The notes: generated by a model not told the origin, from the letters alone. DNA of 64,000 nt from Cryptomeria japonica (GCF_030272615.1 NC_081410.1:224493415-224557414); one strand, 5' to 3'; shown: positions 24,269-38,365, counted from the first letter of the stretch. Made by a program: numbers and translations.

Positions 24269-26068
24269 GGATGTGTGATGCTTATGAAGATCCTTATCCT
24301 TGTCAAGATAAAAGGTTGAAAAATAGGATCGATGTAGATAGGGTGATGGATAGTGGATGAGGGATAATGGGAGATGTGATAGGTAGGATAGAGTGGATGA
24401 AACATTCCCCCAAGTGTAGAGTGCAAGGGAATGATGGATTACACATGAGGCATGTTTTCTAGATTTTCATCATGTTTCTTGGACCCAAGGTGCCACAAGA
24501 AGTGGTTTTCACCATTTGATGAATTATTTCTCCTTTTTTTTTCTTGTGTCACATGAGACACCTGTTTGTCAGGTTTTCATCAAGATGACCATTTTTTTCT
24601 TTTTCTTTTTTAACTTTTTAGAAGTTAATGGTTGTTTGATACGAGATGGAGGAAGGACTCCAGCATCTCATTTGTTAGATGTTATCCTTGAAATATGCGC
24701 TACTATGGACCATGGCTATTGAGGTATGCTCAAATATGTTGGTGGGGTGGTGGTAAAGTGAAATGAAATAGATGCTAAGATAAAATGGGGAAAGGATTTA
24801 TGTAAAGGATTGCATGAGAGGGATGTAAGGATGGAAAATAGGTGTTGGATAATGGATAGGATGTTGGAAGATTTATGTTTGGGTGGATGAAAATGTTTTA
24901 AAGATCAACATTGGCACACATCTTGAGGGGTGGTGGAGTGATGGAAGACAAGTGGATTTTGGTTTTTGAAATTTTGAGGGAGGAGTGGATATGGATTTTG
25001 GGACATAAGGACCAAAAATGGATGAATCATGTGATGTAATATTTAAGATATCAAATTTTGGGATATACAGACCCGAAATAAGTTTGAAAGATGAGAGATG
25101 TTTAGATGGAGGAATGAGGGAAGCCTTGTGAATAACAAGTTTGGATGCCAATTTTGATTTTCTTTTAGGAAACGGTGTTTCTATGAGAAACTTGGGAATC
25201 CACATGGTCTTTTATTTTTCTTTCCTTTGTGGTTCTTTGGAATGTTTTGTTTCTATAAGAGACTTAGGAATCCACATAGTTTTGGATTTTTTATTTTTTA
25301 TTTTGGATCAATTTTTTCTTTTATTTGACATGTCTTTTAGATTGGAAATATTTATCTTTGCATGTATGTAGATTTTTTGACTTGTGAATTTTATGCTTGG
25401 CATCTAAATTTCTTCCAAAGAGAATGAAATTCATGGATAAATATGAATGATATGGAGGTATTTTAGATGAGTTGATGTAGGTAGATGGTTAGAAGGTGTT
25501 CAAAGATGTATGCCTTTGTTGACCTTGATTTGTGACAAAGTAATTGGATTGTGAGTTAGGGGTCATATGGATAGTGGATGGAGGGATGAAGGGTCCTCAG
25601 ATGGATGAAAATGAGGAAGACTTTGATTTTGGGATACAAGGACCCAAAATGGATTTCAAGGATAGGGACTGTGTATGCTTGGATTTAGATGGAGGAATGT
25701 GGGATTTAGTAGGGACACCAATGTTTTGAGAGTGGGCTATATAGCCAAGGCCATGATGATTGAGATTTTCTTTGATATGAAGGGGATCTAATATACCTTT
25801 TTCATGTAGGCCTAACCCTTTTCCTTCATAATGCATGGTTTGACAAATATTTTTAGTAATGGAATTCATATTAATTTTGAAACAAGACGTGAGTCCATTT
25901 TGAGGAGGATATGGTATGGAAGGAATGACATAATCATAAAGTAGATCAGATTGGATGAAAGTGGAGGAACCCATTTGATATGTAAGGGGTTAATGAACAA
26001 CTTGGATAGAGGCAATAGGATGGTGAGATAAATTTGGATCATGAGGGGGATTAGGACAAGGATATAAA
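24269..26068. other. Repetitive noncoding DNA, left flank of copia-3
   Basis: No recognisable protein. The sequence is built from drifting copies of short words: 'ttttgggatacaaggaccc'-like words near 24985, 25050 and 25630, 'gatggaggaatg' near 25105 and 25690, and a 32-base word (GTTTCTATGAGAAACTTGGG plus 12 bases) at 25177 and again at 25249. ORFs such as 25597-25974 reflect this repetition. The same type of sequence seems to resume after copia-3 at 32016. Confidence 0.4.
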
Positions 26069-26971
26069 TGTTGGGAAAATGGTGTCTCAACCTTGCATTT
26101 ACATTAGGTTACTATTTATAGTGAGTTTTGATTTGGGTATGAAATGGTACAAATTCTCTTTGAATATTTTGGTTGGCTAGATAAGCATTCTAGTAAAGTT
26201 GCATCGCAAGATCATGGCTAGTTTTGAAGATATTAAAGTTTTGTTTTGGAGGGGTGCAATGAAAGGTTTAAATTTAATTTTGAGGACTTTAGAGGCCCCA
26301 AAATTTCTTGAAAAGTGGGCATAAGAGGCATATCATCTTACAAGGCATTAGAGAACTTCATGATCTTTTTAGTGCTTCAAAAAGTTCGTCAATAGGACAC
26401 ACGGTTCTCAAGTTATGGCCTCTGAAAGTTTGTACTCCTGAAATAGAAACTATAAAATGTATCGTACACATAAATGAGTTGTAAAAGGGAGAGATGTTTG
26501 TTGATGTTTATTTTAACACATCATAGGGCATCTAGAAGGGAGATAAGGTTGGCTCTACTTTATTGGGTGGTTTTAGCCCATGGTTTTGTAATACCGTTTG
26601 ATGATTTCTTGTATTGTATCTCCTATATATGAGGTGTGTGAGATAGAGGTTTTATATAAGAGTCTTATGGCGATTGAGTTACCTTTTAGTCTCTGATTAG
26701 TGGTACTCCTATGAAGAGCTTACTCTACAAGTATATTGTAATCTGTTATTGATTGTTGGATAATATATTGAGTTGCTTTTGGAGTGTGGGGTTTTTCTTT
26801 GAAAAGAGTTTTCCCCCACTAAATCAATGTGTTGCTATGTTGTGGTATGCATGATATTTTGATATTTTTTGGTAAGAATCTATAATAATTTTAATGATCT
26901 GTAAATTTTTTTGCATTATCCTCCTCTAAAGGTTAGTGTAGGAATATGTTGTGCTACTTAAATTCCTTAAA
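26069..26971 (+). repeat. 5' LTR of copia-3
   Basis: Starts TGTTGGGAAAATGG and ends CCTTAAA, with the terminal CA lost. It aligns with 31113-32015 with scattered substitutions. A TATA-like word (CCTATATATGAGG) near 26632 is conserved in both copies. Confidence 0.92.
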
Positions 26972-26973
26972 AG

Positions 26974-26985
26974 TGGTATTAGAAC
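26974..26985 (+). other. Primer-binding site of copia-3, two mismatches
   Basis: TGGTATTAGAAC against the consensus TGGTATCAGAGC. Both differences are transitions (C to T, G to A), as expected from deamination of methylated DNA on either strand. Confidence 0.8.
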
Positions 26986-27096
26986 CTGATCACCTTTGGT
27001 TTCAGTTGTGGGTTGTTGGATTTTTTTGAACTAATCCAGATTTGAGTGGGAGCTTGTGCAAAAGACACTTTTTGATCTTGTTGCAAGAATTTTAGG

Positions 27097-30000
27097 ATGG
27101 CAAACTCATCAAGGAGAATAGAGGTGGAGAAATTTAATGGTAGTAATTTTGAGATGTGGAAGCTGACTATGGAAGATCTGCTAATAGATCGAGATCTGTG
27201 GGATTTTGTTGATGTGAATGTCTCAAGACTTGCAAACCCTATTGCTGCTGCTTTGTATGATGTTATAGACCAAAAAGATAAGGGTCTAATCAGATTGTGC
27301 CTAGAAGACTTTGTTCTGGTTAATGTCCACAAAGATAATACAACAAAGAAGTTATGGACTAAGCTTGGTGAGATGTATCAAGCCAAATCTTTATTAAATA
27401 AGATTTTCTTGAGGAAGAAATTATATTCCTTGAAGATGGAAGATGGTGGATGACTTGCAGATCACCTAGAAGCATTTAATATGTTGGTGACTCAATTGGT
27501 ATTTGTTGGCGTTAAAATGGATGAAGAGGAGAAATGTCAGATCTTTCTTTGTTCTTTACCTAATTTGTGGGATTCTCTTGTTATGGCTATTGATAGTACT
27601 TCTATTGTTTTGAAGTCTAAAGATGTGGTGGGTGCCCTACTTGGTGAAGAGATGCGAAGGAAGGTATCCATCAGTTTGAAGGAAGCCCTAATTATTCGTG
27701 GAAGACCTAAGAAAAAAGACAATAACAATGAGAATCATAATAAGTCCAAATCCAAAGGGAGATCCAAATCTCCTAGAGTCAATATGCTAGAATTGCAGTA
27801 AACTAGGTCACATCCATAAGGTGCAAAGAAGATTGAAGAAGAAAAAGAAGAAGTTTGATTTTGATTGCGAGTATGAGAAGGAAGATGGTGATGCATTCAT
27901 TGCAAATTTGGCTACTCATGTAGGTAATGAGACATGGTTACTTGAATTAGGTGCATCTTTTCATATGACTTCTAATAAAGATTGGTTTTTTGAATATGGA
28001 GAATTTAATGGAGACAAGGTGTACTTGGGTGATGAGTCACATTTAGACATTTTTATTAGCAGTGTGTTGCATATCCTTGGTTTAAAACAAAATTTATTAT
28101 TTGCGAGCAAACTGATAGGTGTGGGTGTGCAGGTAGTCTTCTCTGATGCAGGATGTAAGATGATTATGGGTACCATGGTGATTTCTAGAGGTGTCAGATT
28201 CAAAACTTTGTATAAGATAGAGGCATACACTATTTACTGTTATAGCACTTCTATAAAAAGTAAATTTGTGGATACTCCATCGAAAGATTTGAGGGTTTCA
28301 CCTTCAGTGGATGGAAATGGCTTTTGGGTACCTAAGACTACTCTTTATTATGAAGAAAAGTTATCTACAAAGAAGACTATGTTATGGAACAAGAGACTTG
28401 GCCACATTGGAGAAAAGGGTTTGAGGACCTTGAAAAATAACAACCTTGTTGAAGGTTTGAATGATTGTAATCTTGACTTTGATTTATGTGATCATTGCAT
28501 TTATGAAAAAAAAACCACGTTCAGTTTTACTCAAGTTCTCATAAATCTTGTGGTGTTTTGGATCTTATTCATTCTGATGTGTTTGTTCTTGTAGATGTTC
28601 TTTCAATTGGAAAATCCACATATTATGTTTCATTTATTAACGATTTTAATAGAAGGACATGGGTATACTTTCTAAAGAGTAAATCTAAAATTTTCAGTCA
28701 TTTTAAAGAATTTAAAGCAATGGTTGAGTTGCAGACTGGAAAGAAAATTAAATGTTTGAGGACTAATAATGGCAATTAATTTTTCTCTAATAATTTTGAT
28801 AGATTTTGTAAAGTTTATGGTATTAACTGATAGAAGATAACTCTGTATTCTCCACAATAGAATGAAGGTGCGAAAAGAATGAACAAGACAGTGATGGAGA
28901 AGGCTAGGAGTATGTTGAATGGTGTCGGTCTAGAACAAAAGTTTTGGGCTGAAGCTATTGCCACTGCTTGCTACCTAATTAACAGGTCTCCTACATCAGC
29001 TCTTGTTGATAAAATTCCTATGGAAGCATGGTCAGGTCACGAGCCTTCTGTGAGACATCTTGGAGTTTTTGGTTGTGATGAATATGCATATGTTCCAAAG
29101 GAGAAGCAAACAAAGTTGCAGAACAAGGCTATGGAATGTTCTTCATCGGTTATAGTTATGGTGGGAAAGGATACAAGCTTTGGGACCCTCTTGCACAAAA
29201 GGTAATTCATAGTAGAAGTGTTATTTTTAGAGAAATTAAGTCTCCTTTTGTTACATTGTAGCCAGAATAGACTAAACAAAAAGATGTGATTCAATTTCCT
29301 TCTACACCTAAAAGAGTTGAATCAAGACCACTTGATAGGCAAGAAGTTGAGGAGATCTCATCTAGCTCTTAATCTTCAAAAGAGGAGGAAGAACCTCCAA
29401 GTCATCTTATTTGAAGGTCTACAAGACATAGACAACCACCTGAAAGGTATTCACCTAATGATTGGAGATGTATTTTTTCTTTGAATACTAATATGGATGA
29501 ACCTAGATCTATTGAAGAGGCATTAGGTATGAATGATGTAGAATCCTAGAAGATTTCTATGGAAGAAGAAATGATAGCTTTCAAAAAAATTAATACTTGG
29601 GATCTTGTACCATTGCCTAAAGGACAAAATCTTGTTGGTTGTAAATGGGTGCTCAAGAAAAAGATTGGTTCAGATGGAAGCATTGAGAAGTATAAAGCAA
29701 TGTTAGTTGCAAAAGGCTACTCTCAAGTTGAGGGTGTTGATTATGGTGAGATATTTTCTCCTATTGCAAAAATGATATCCATTAGATTCTTGCTTTCTAT
29801 TGATGTTTCTTATGATTTAGAGGTTGAGCAAATGGATGTGAAAATTGCATTCCTTCATGGTGATTTGGAGAAGGGTATTTATATGACATAACTGGAGCAC
29901 TATGTGGTAAAAGGTAAAATTAATTTGGTCTATAAGTTAAATAAATATTTGGTTGGCCTCAAACAGAGTTCTAGGATGTGGTACCAGAAATTTGATACAT

Positions 30001-31058
30001 ATGTGTTGAGTTTGGGATTTGAGCATTGTAAATCAGATCACTGTGTTTATTATAAATCTGATGGTGATAATTTCTTGTACATTGCATTGTATTTTGATGA
30101 TATGTTATTCATTAGTAAAGGGAAAACTGTGATTTCAGAACTAAAGTCTTAGCTCGCTGCTAAATTTGAAATGAAATATCTTGGTGCTGCAAAGCATATT
30201 CTTGGGATGGAAATTAGAAGAGATGGGGTGACCAAAAAGTTATGGCTAGGCCAGAGTAAGTATGTGAATTTAGTTTTGTGGAGGTTAAACATGCAGGATT
30301 GTAGACCATTATGTGTTCCTTTTGCAGTTGGAACAAAATTATCTTCTTTAGATTGTCCTACATCCCCATAAGAGATGGAAGACATGAGCAGAGTACCTTA
30401 CTAGAGTGTAGTTGGAAGTTTGATGTATGCTATGGTTTGTACCAGACTAAAAATTTCCCAAGCAGTGTGAGTTCTTTCTAGATATATGTCTAATCTTGGT
30501 AGACTTCATTGGGATGCAATCAAAAGAGTCTTAGAGTATTCTTTGTGTTATCATAGTAATTTCGTTGGAGACATGACTTCCCTTGATATTCATGGTTATG
30601 TGGATTTAGACTGGGCAGGTGATATTGATAGCAGAAGATCCACCAGTGCTTATGTATTTACTTTATTTGGTGGTGCAATTAGTTGCATGAGTAAGTGACA
30701 GGTTGTGGTTGCTTTGTCCACTATTGAAGTGGAGTATGTGGCAACTACTCATGCTTGTAAAGAAGCCATTTGGATTAAGAGACTGTGTTAAGATATTGGA
30801 ATAAAACAAGGTAGAGTGACAGTTTATTGTGATAGTCAGACTGTGATCTACCTAACTAAGAACCTGAAATTTCATGCCCTGAACAAATGTATTGATGTTC
30901 AGTATCATTTTATTAGAGATATGGTCAAAGATAGCAAGGTGGAGTTGGAAAAGGTATAAAATTTGATGAATGTTGCAAATGGTTTGACTAAGGCTGTGAG
31001 CACATAGAAGTTTAGATGGTGTTTGGAGTCTATGGGCCTCATGGCCCCTAGCAATTAA
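27097..31058 (+). pseudogene. copia-3 gag-pol polyprotein, broken
   Basis: gag starts MANSSRRIEVEKFNG (27097) and has a TGA at 27451. The zinc knuckle near 27785 has a TAG at its second residue and lacks the last Cys. The protease reads LLELGASFHMTS, so the catalytic DSG is ELG. Pre-integrase (LGHIGEKG, CDHCIYEK) and integrase follow a frameshift near 28550. The first Asp is present (IHSDV), the second is Asn (RTNNGN then a stop), and the catalytic Glu is Lys (NEGAKRMNKT). After another frameshift near 29120, RT is recognisable (WVLKKKIGSDG, MDVKIAFLHGDLE, LYFDDMLF with both Asp kept), then RNase H (YVDLDWAGD, STIEVEYVA, YCDSQTVIYL) to the stop at 31056. At least ten in-frame stops occur. Complete in order but dead. 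Confidence 0.93.
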
Positions 31059-31112
31059 CTTATTGTGTTGATACTCCCTTTCCTCTTTCAAGTTGTTCGA
31101 CAAGTGGAAGAA

Positions 31113-32015
31113 TGTTGGGAAAATGGTGTCTCAACCTTGCATTTACATGAGGTTACTAGTTATAGTAAGTTTTTATTTGGGCATGAAATGGTGTGAAATT
31201 CTCCTAGAAGCTTTTGGTTGGTTAGATAAGCATTTCGGTAAAGTTACATCACAAGATCATAGCTAGTTTTGAAGATATTAATTTTTTTGTTTTGGAGGGG
31301 TGCAATGAAAGGTTTAAATTTAATTTTGAGCACTTTAGAGGCCTTGAAATGCTCTGAAAAGTGAGAATAAGCATCATATCATCTTACGAGGCAATTTAGA
31401 ACCTCACGATATTTCTATCACTCAAATGATTCATCAATAGGACACACGGTTCTCAAGTTATGGCCTTTGGAAGTTTGTACTCCTGAGATAGGAAATATAA
31501 AATGTTACAACCCATAAATGAGTTATAAAAGGAAGGGACACATGTTGATGTGTGTTTTAACACATCATATGGCATCTAGAAGGGAGATAAGGTTGTCTCT
31601 ACTTTATTGGGTGGTTTTAGCCCATGGATTTATAATACTGTTTGACAATTTCTTGTATTGTATCTCCTATATATGAGGTGTGTGAGATAGAGGTTGTGTG
31701 TAAGAGTCTTATGGTGATTGAGTTATCTCTAAGTCTCTGATTAGTGGTACTCCTATGAATACATTGCTCTGATATTATATTGTAATCTGTTATTAATTTT
31801 TGAATAATATATTCAACTGCTTTTAGAGTGTGGGGTTTTTCTCCTGAAAGGGTTTTCCCCATGTAAATCACTATGTTTCTATGTTGTGGTATGCATGATA
31901 TTTTGATTATTTCTATTAAGTTTATGTAACAACTATAATGATCTATAAAAAAAATTGCATTAGCCTCCTCTCAAGGTTAGTGTAGGAAGTTATTTTGCTA
32001 CTTAACTTCCTTACA
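31113..32015 (+). repeat. 3' LTR of copia-3
   Basis: Same length as the 5' LTR (903 bases), ending CCTTACA. A weak purine stretch (AAGTGGAAGAA) just before it is probably the remnant of the polypurine tract. Confidence 0.92.
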
Positions 32016-35000
32016 ACAAAGGGATACTTTGATTTTGACATGGAGGGAGATCATTGGAATTTGTAATTTTCTCTTGATTTTGAATTGGATCATGGAGGGG
32101 ATGGAAGAAATATTATGATCTTGATTAGGAGGTGGGTGTTAAATGGGACTTGGAAGGACACTTTTCTCTTGGCATGTAAGGAGAATATCATGGACAAAAT
32201 ATAAAAGGATTAGGGGATCTTTATAAGAACCTTGATAGGTGGGATCTTGATCAAATATTGGATGAGATTGGAGAGTCATGGTATCTTGATCTTGATTTAT
32301 GTTAAGACTCATTACTTCTAACTTTAGATTATCCTCTTGACATGGGGTATGATTTTGGATATGTATAGGAGATTCGTGGAAGGATTAAATTCTTTGGAAT
32401 GATAAGAATGGATTTTGAATGTGACTCTCTAGAGTAGGTCTAACTGGGAATAGATCATATGGTGGTATTTGATCTAATATTTCTAAATTGTACAAGGGAT
32501 TTGTATAAAGGAATGGATTGGCTTGGATTTGTATTGTGGATAGCCCTTGGGGGTAAACTCAAAAGATGTCATCACTAGATTTATTGTTTAGTGTGGAATC
32601 ACATGAGGTAGTTATGACATTGATATAATCACTTTGGAATGAGTCATTGCTAGACATAGGTGGATGATTTTGTTCATTCTTGAAAGAGGCATCTTGATAT
32701 ATTTGATTTATCTTTCTCTGTGATCGTGTGTAGGCCATGAAAGATTCCTATGTAAAGGTAAACACTATATGCTTGGAAATTTTTAGAATTTTGGATGATA
32801 ATGCAATTGAGGAAATGACAAAGTCGATACCTTGGGTGGAAATAGAGCTAAAGTGCACCTATTTTGTTTTTTGGAATTTTTCAAGATAGTTGGATGACAA
32901 TACAAGGACTATGCAAACCTATGAGGCCAATTCCTAGGAAACTTAGAAGGACCAAAACTAAACTAACTCTATTGGTATTACACAATGATTTTAACAAACA
33001 ATTAGAATAAAAGGCATGTGTCCTACACAAGGCGACAAAGGATGCTACTTGATAGGCCCCCCACTATAATAAAATACCTATCCATGACATGTAGATAAGA
33101 TCCAAGCCTACAAAATATTTCCCTTCTCTCTTACCTTGAAGGTTCAAAGACCTTATGAACCAAGGATTTCCTACTTTACCATGGGAGGTACATGAGGGGT
33201 ATCTATAGGGTACTATCTACACTCTCTGAACTATCAAATATGATATTTTGGCCTCTAAAAACAAAGGTTCTTAGTCATTATTTGGGGACAATCACATTAC
33301 ATACATTTGGTGGCAAGCAACTTAAGGCTTTAGTCAACCTTGTGTGGCTCTAATTCCACCTCCAAGAATGACACACCTCGACATGGTTCTAGGGTTTCAA
33401 CTATAACTTTCGCTCTCATCCTTTTTGTATAGCGGCCCAAATCAAATATTGCTTAGGGTTGAGTCATGGGGTAATGAAATCCCTAGGAAGCCCCTCCTAC
33501 TAGAATCTTAAGATTTTCTCTTGCACCCAAGCTCCACGAAGGCAAGGGGAGAGGATACTTCTCTTAAGATTTTGGGTGAATAACAAGAACATGTTAAAGC
33601 ACAAGACAATCAAACAAGAGTTAATTCCCTTAGAAAAATGAAGTGTTTGCTAAGTACCAAGCAATGAAAACATAAAAAAAATTAGATCCCTGCAAAGCAC
33701 GCATTAGTAGTTTGCACAATCTCATCTTTGACCCACAATTGCCACAACTAAAAAGAAAGATTACTAACACAAAATTATAATCTAGGAATAGAAAATGACC
33801 AAAATTTGGAATTAAAAATAACTGAAAAAACATAAAGAAAAGAGCCAACTGTGAGAGTTTAACTTCAAATTTTCACCAGATGGATACATTACTAATCATT
33901 ACGCATGTGATACCTAGTCAAAGAAAATCCAAAATTTTTGCAATTTTTTTTACCCCAAAAATCAAAGTTCAAATAATGTAGCCCTAATGAATCTTTAAGT
34001 TTTTTCCAAAAATGTAAAAATTTTAGAAAAAGACCTTAATTTGCACCCTAGAAAGTAGATTTACAGATAAACTTAAATTCTCAAAGATCTAACTTTACAT
34101 TTATTATTTGACATTAAAATAAAAAGTGTAAAGAAGAGAACCTCTGTATAATTTTAAGATATTTCTAAAAATGTAAATTGTTTAGAGAAATTTTCTTATT
34201 TGCACCCACAATTTAGGATTTATGAAAAAAAATAAAACTACCATGTCTCACTCAAAATTGATGATAAAAGCCCAACTTTTGGGCTATAGACATCTACAAT
34301 GATCCTTAACTTGCAGCTCAAATATATTTAAAAATTCAATGATTTGCTCCAAAAATTAAATATTTATGAAAAATGTTAAAATTCCCATATCTCACACAAA
34401 AATGATGGTATAAGGTTGATTCTTGGATTGTAGACTCTTGATATGATCCTTAACTTTAAGCTAAAAAATCATACATAAATTATCAACCGTTTGAGAGATA
34501 TGATGAAATCTTTGGAAACCCTACAGTCTTGCCTACAATCTAATCTATGCAAGGTTAGTCTTGAATTTTTTGAATAAAACAACCAATTAACACTAGAAGA
34601 ACCTCTAAAATATAGATATAAAAGAGACTTGGATTCAAGTCGAGTTTACCAGATGTGTATGAGAGAAATTCAACATGTTAATAGACATAAAAGGTAACCA
34701 CTAAACCTTAAATCTACTAACAACATCCAAACACAACACAATAAAGGAATACAAATAAAAGATCAATTAAATCAAAGTAGTAATGAAACTAGAAAACTCG
34801 TGTTGATCTAAAATGCACTTGGAATCTATTGTGCTTATTTTCTTTGTGTGGGATAATGGCTCTCAAAATCGTACTAGAAAACCTACAACGTAGATGAACA
34901 AGAATACAAAGATGGTGGTTATTGATAACGAGGATTGATGTTCACTTTGTAGATTTTCAGAAGTTCAATTCAATGGTTGAGATTGATTTGAGAACATACT

Positions 35001-35200
35001 TGTTCGATGGTTGAGATTCGATGAGAAAGAATCTAGATGGAGACAATTACTTAATGTAACTAAATCTGATTGAGAGAATAACTCATTTAACTGACTAGTT
35101 AACAGATTTGATTGAGAGTGGAACTAAATTGATTGATTGTTAAAAGGATTGATTGAATTGTTAACTAATTTGATTGATTTTAAGATCGAATTAATTAATA
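32016..35200. other. Noncoding repetitive DNA, right flank of copia-3
   Basis: To about 33000 it continues the type of sequence left of copia-3 (long runs of 'gatcttgat', 'ttggaatgat' words). From 33050 to 34900 it is AT-rich, with faint internal repetition: 'tatctcac(a)caaaa...gatgat' followed by 'atgatccttaactt' recurs near 34250 and 34390. A second pair around 'ttttccaaaaatgtaaaa' and 'tttgcaccc' lies near 34000 and 34165. From 34920 to 35200 there is a low-complexity 'gattgatt' stretch. No gene is recognisable. Part may be the 3' region of gypsy-2 on the - strand. Confidence 0.35.
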
Positions 35201-35214
35201 AGTTAGAAAAAGGT

Positions 35215-37346
35215 CATTAAAAACTGACTAAGAGTCTATAATAGGAATTTCCATTTGTGATGTAGAAAATTGAGATGAAATGCCATTTGGGGGAATTTTG
35301 GGTTTTTGAAAACATGACAAAGTCCTTACCCAAATTAAATAGCTATGTACATTTAGGATTCTTGTTCTATAGAAAAAGTAGTTTTAGGTTGGTATTCCTC
35401 CCTTGTTTTGACATGATGATAACTTGAGAAGCCATTAGTGAATGAGTATATTTTTGTTCCTGTCATTGATTCTAGGATTTGTTCTATAAATGGGGTGGGA
35501 AAATGATCGTGTAAGCAAGATTTGTTCAATTCTCTATAATCAACAAAAATCTTTATTTCGTGTGTCTTTTTATTCTAAATCACCATGGGACTTATCCATT
35601 TAGCATCTTCCACTAGTTTGATGATATAGACACCTAGCATCTTATCCATTTTTTTAATATCTTTTTCATAAATGGAGATTAAGCCTATATGGTCTTTTCT
35701 AGACTAGTTTAGCGCCTTCTTTTAGTTGTATTTTCATAAACTCCACTTCTTTAATCCCTTCATATCAATTAAAGTCCTATGAAATAAGTCTTGAAATTCT
35801 AGGAGGGTCTCTCCAACTCGAGCTACTATTTTTTCATCCCAATAGTCCCCTGTCTTAGTGAGCTTGGGGTGTTCTTCTGCTGCAATTTTCTCCTCTCTTA
35901 GTTTTATTGGGTTATTATAGAATTTTTCCCTAGTCTAGGTAGATGCTTCAATCTCTCTTTATCCATGCTTTTCGATCACACAACATTTTTTACCCACACT
36001 AGTTGATTCTAAGTCCAACCATTCAATGCACTTCCATATTCCTTCTTCTTTTGGTGGTGGGGATGAAAGTTGTAGTACCACTATCTCCTAGTCTTAGTCT
36101 AGTTTGAATATAATATCCTTCATTTTGATTAGTGTGGTGTGTACATGTGGGTGTTCAATATATAAGGAGAAATTATGTAGAAATTTTGTTCCCATTTTGC
36201 CTCATTTCTTGGTCTCTCCTCTTCTCTCTTGGTTAATATACTAAGTTTGCGCCACCAGTGATAGTGTTTAATACAAAACATTTGAATGTATAGTCTTTTA
36301 GCATATTCATATTATTCCTCCCAGTAGTACATACACATATCCATCTGATGTTGTAGTAAGGTATTGCCCTGATGTGTGGGTATGTCAAAGTACTCTCCTG
36401 CTTCTAGTAGATATCTTGCTTTTATTAGGATTTGAAAGATTTCTACTTAGTGAGAGTATTCTTGTGTGCATTATACCAACTTGCGAAATTGTAGATGAGT
36501 GTATGTCATAGAATATCAATTATGTGGGCCTCACTTGTAAATATTTATTCTATTTGGTGCAATGTATGCTAATAAATCCCCTACTCTAGAATATTTAGGC
36601 AAATTAATGGGTGATATTCCCCATGATATATGAGTCATATGGTAAGATATCTCAATATTGGCTTCTCCATTGCTTTTTGAGTTGGCACAAGTGTTATGTG
36701 GTGGATTTACTATGGGCGATTTTCCTTCTAATGTATTTCTTACAATAAACCCTCTTCTTGAAACAAAGATCCTATAGAAGTATATTTTTATTTCATCCTA
36801 CATCCATGCATTCAAGGAAGTCTCACTATGTAAGTTTCTAGTAGTATCATTAGTTTCCAATTCTCCTTTTATATTAGGTTCTTCCCAAAATTCAATTATG
36901 GGGAGTTTACCTATGGTATTTATGTTTTTCCCTTCATTGTACTCCTCTGCATTCACTTCTTCTACATAAGCTTCATCTTGGCTCTTCCCTAAAGGGATAT
37001 GTACTATTCTCCAATCATCTAAAAATGAGATTTCATCCTTCCTAGAATCTACTACCCCATGTGAATCCACAAACCATCTTATCCCTAAGAGTGTATTAAA
37101 ATAATCAAATGTCTCCTTGATTGTTACCACTTCAAAGTCAACAATTTGCTTCACCCCTTTTACACTAACTTCTACATGTCTCCAAACTCCTAGGGTTTTC
37201 ATATTGGTCCCATCCACCAAGTTGATATTATATGGAGTTGGTTCTAGCATCGATCTTCCTAAGTACTCCCATATTCTCTTAGGGATTAAGTTTACATCTA
37301 CCCCTAGATCAACCATGACTCTAGAGATCTTGTGTGATGAATCTTA
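35215..37346 (-). pseudogene. Ty3/gypsy protease and reverse transcriptase relics (gypsy-2)
   Basis: On the - strand the protease comes first (37346 to about 36798): VMVDLGVDVNLIPKRIWEYL, where the catalytic DSG is DLG, followed by a well-preserved flap region (LGVWRHVEV, DFEVVTI). Between about 36790 and 35720 the frame is too decayed to read. RT resumes near 35610 with EDAKWISPMVI, VDYRELNKSCL, HFPTPFIEQIL and YSFTNGFSSYH, and fades through a FGxxLCH-like word to about 35215, where the YVDD motif is not recognisable. Stops and frameshifts are frequent. gag and integrase are not seen. The family role is processing and copying of the element's RNA. Confidence 0.8.
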
Positions 37347-37699
37347 AGGTCAATCATAATTGGCCTGGTCTTCCAATGTTTGTCATTTTCCCCTAATGAA
37401 CTGGCTTGCAAAATATTTTTATTATTTCAATACTTGCTAATTTACTTTATTTTTTTTAAGAAATCATGTTGTCCTACCATTTGCACCAATTGTTTTAATA
37501 ATATTACCTCTTATTCTGAGAATTAGTTTTTTTGTTCCTTTTCTTTTCTCTATTTGGTGCAGGAGCACCGACTTCTCATCATTCTGGATTAAGTATGAAT
37601 TAGGATTTTAGAGGATTTTAATTTATTTTGGTTTGAATAAAGGTCCACGATGTCCATTTTGTATTTCCTAAGTTATTATGTTTCTTGTAGGGTTGGTTT

Positions 37700-38363
37700 T
37701 GTGTCAATATTGATAAATGAAATATAAAGAAGCTTGATCGGTTGTAATTGGAACACCAACAGTCATGGTATGATTGTCGGTGTCCAGATTCTAAAGTTTT
37801 TTATATGCCTCAACAGCTATGAGGTAGGGTGGTTGTTGAGTGTTATGTTACTAAAAGAAGACTGAAGAAACAAGGAATAAATACTTTTCATTTTATGCTT
37901 CTCAACTTGGCATTTTCTGAATTTCTTTTATATTTTTGTTGCTCAGCCTATAGGGTCTCATTCTGTAGAAGTATTTTAGATTATGTTAGTAATGATATGA
38001 TTTTATCTATTCTTGCATTTGTCGGAAGTTCAGGTAGTAGGAAGATAGAAGCTCCTGTCATTTTTGTGATAGGAAGTGTTTGAACCCAAGTGGTTTGTGA
38101 AGTTGAGAGTCTAAGATGTGAATGTCCACCATTCCACCTTGCTATAAGATATAACCAGGTGGAATGGGTAATGTTGAGATAGGTTTCATGATAGTTTTGT
38201 GTTTTGCAGAAGAGGATGGAGAGGGGTTTGTCTCTCTTCAAAACTGAACCTAGCATCTTCATGTGCTATGTTAGGAAGTTTACTGTTGTCTGTTAGACAG
38301 AAGACCCTATGAGAAGGATAGGTGAATGGTGAGAGAGAGATAATTCCACCCTTTGTTTTAGCA
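37700..38363 (+). repeat. Probable 5' LTR (3' portion) of gypsy-3
   Basis: The only firm point is its end: TTTTAGCA at 38363 followed two bases later by a primer-binding site. The start cannot be placed because no second LTR is in the window; 37700 is arbitrary. Upstream sequence from 37350 to 37700 holds nothing I recognise. Confidence 0.45.
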
Positions 38364-38365
38364 AG

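Larger units (their letters stand above)
26069..32015 (+). mobile_element. Ty1/copia LTR retrotransposon (copia-3)
   Basis: Two LTRs of 903 bases each, a near-consensus primer-binding site, and a full-length but broken gag-pol. The flanks are ATAAA (26064-26068) and ACAAA (32016-32020), a 5-bp duplication with one mismatch. The LTR sequence is unlike copia-1 and copia-2. The integrase and RT words (NKTVMEKARSML, KCIDVQYHFIRD) put it in a different copia branch from copia-2. Confidence 0.92.
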
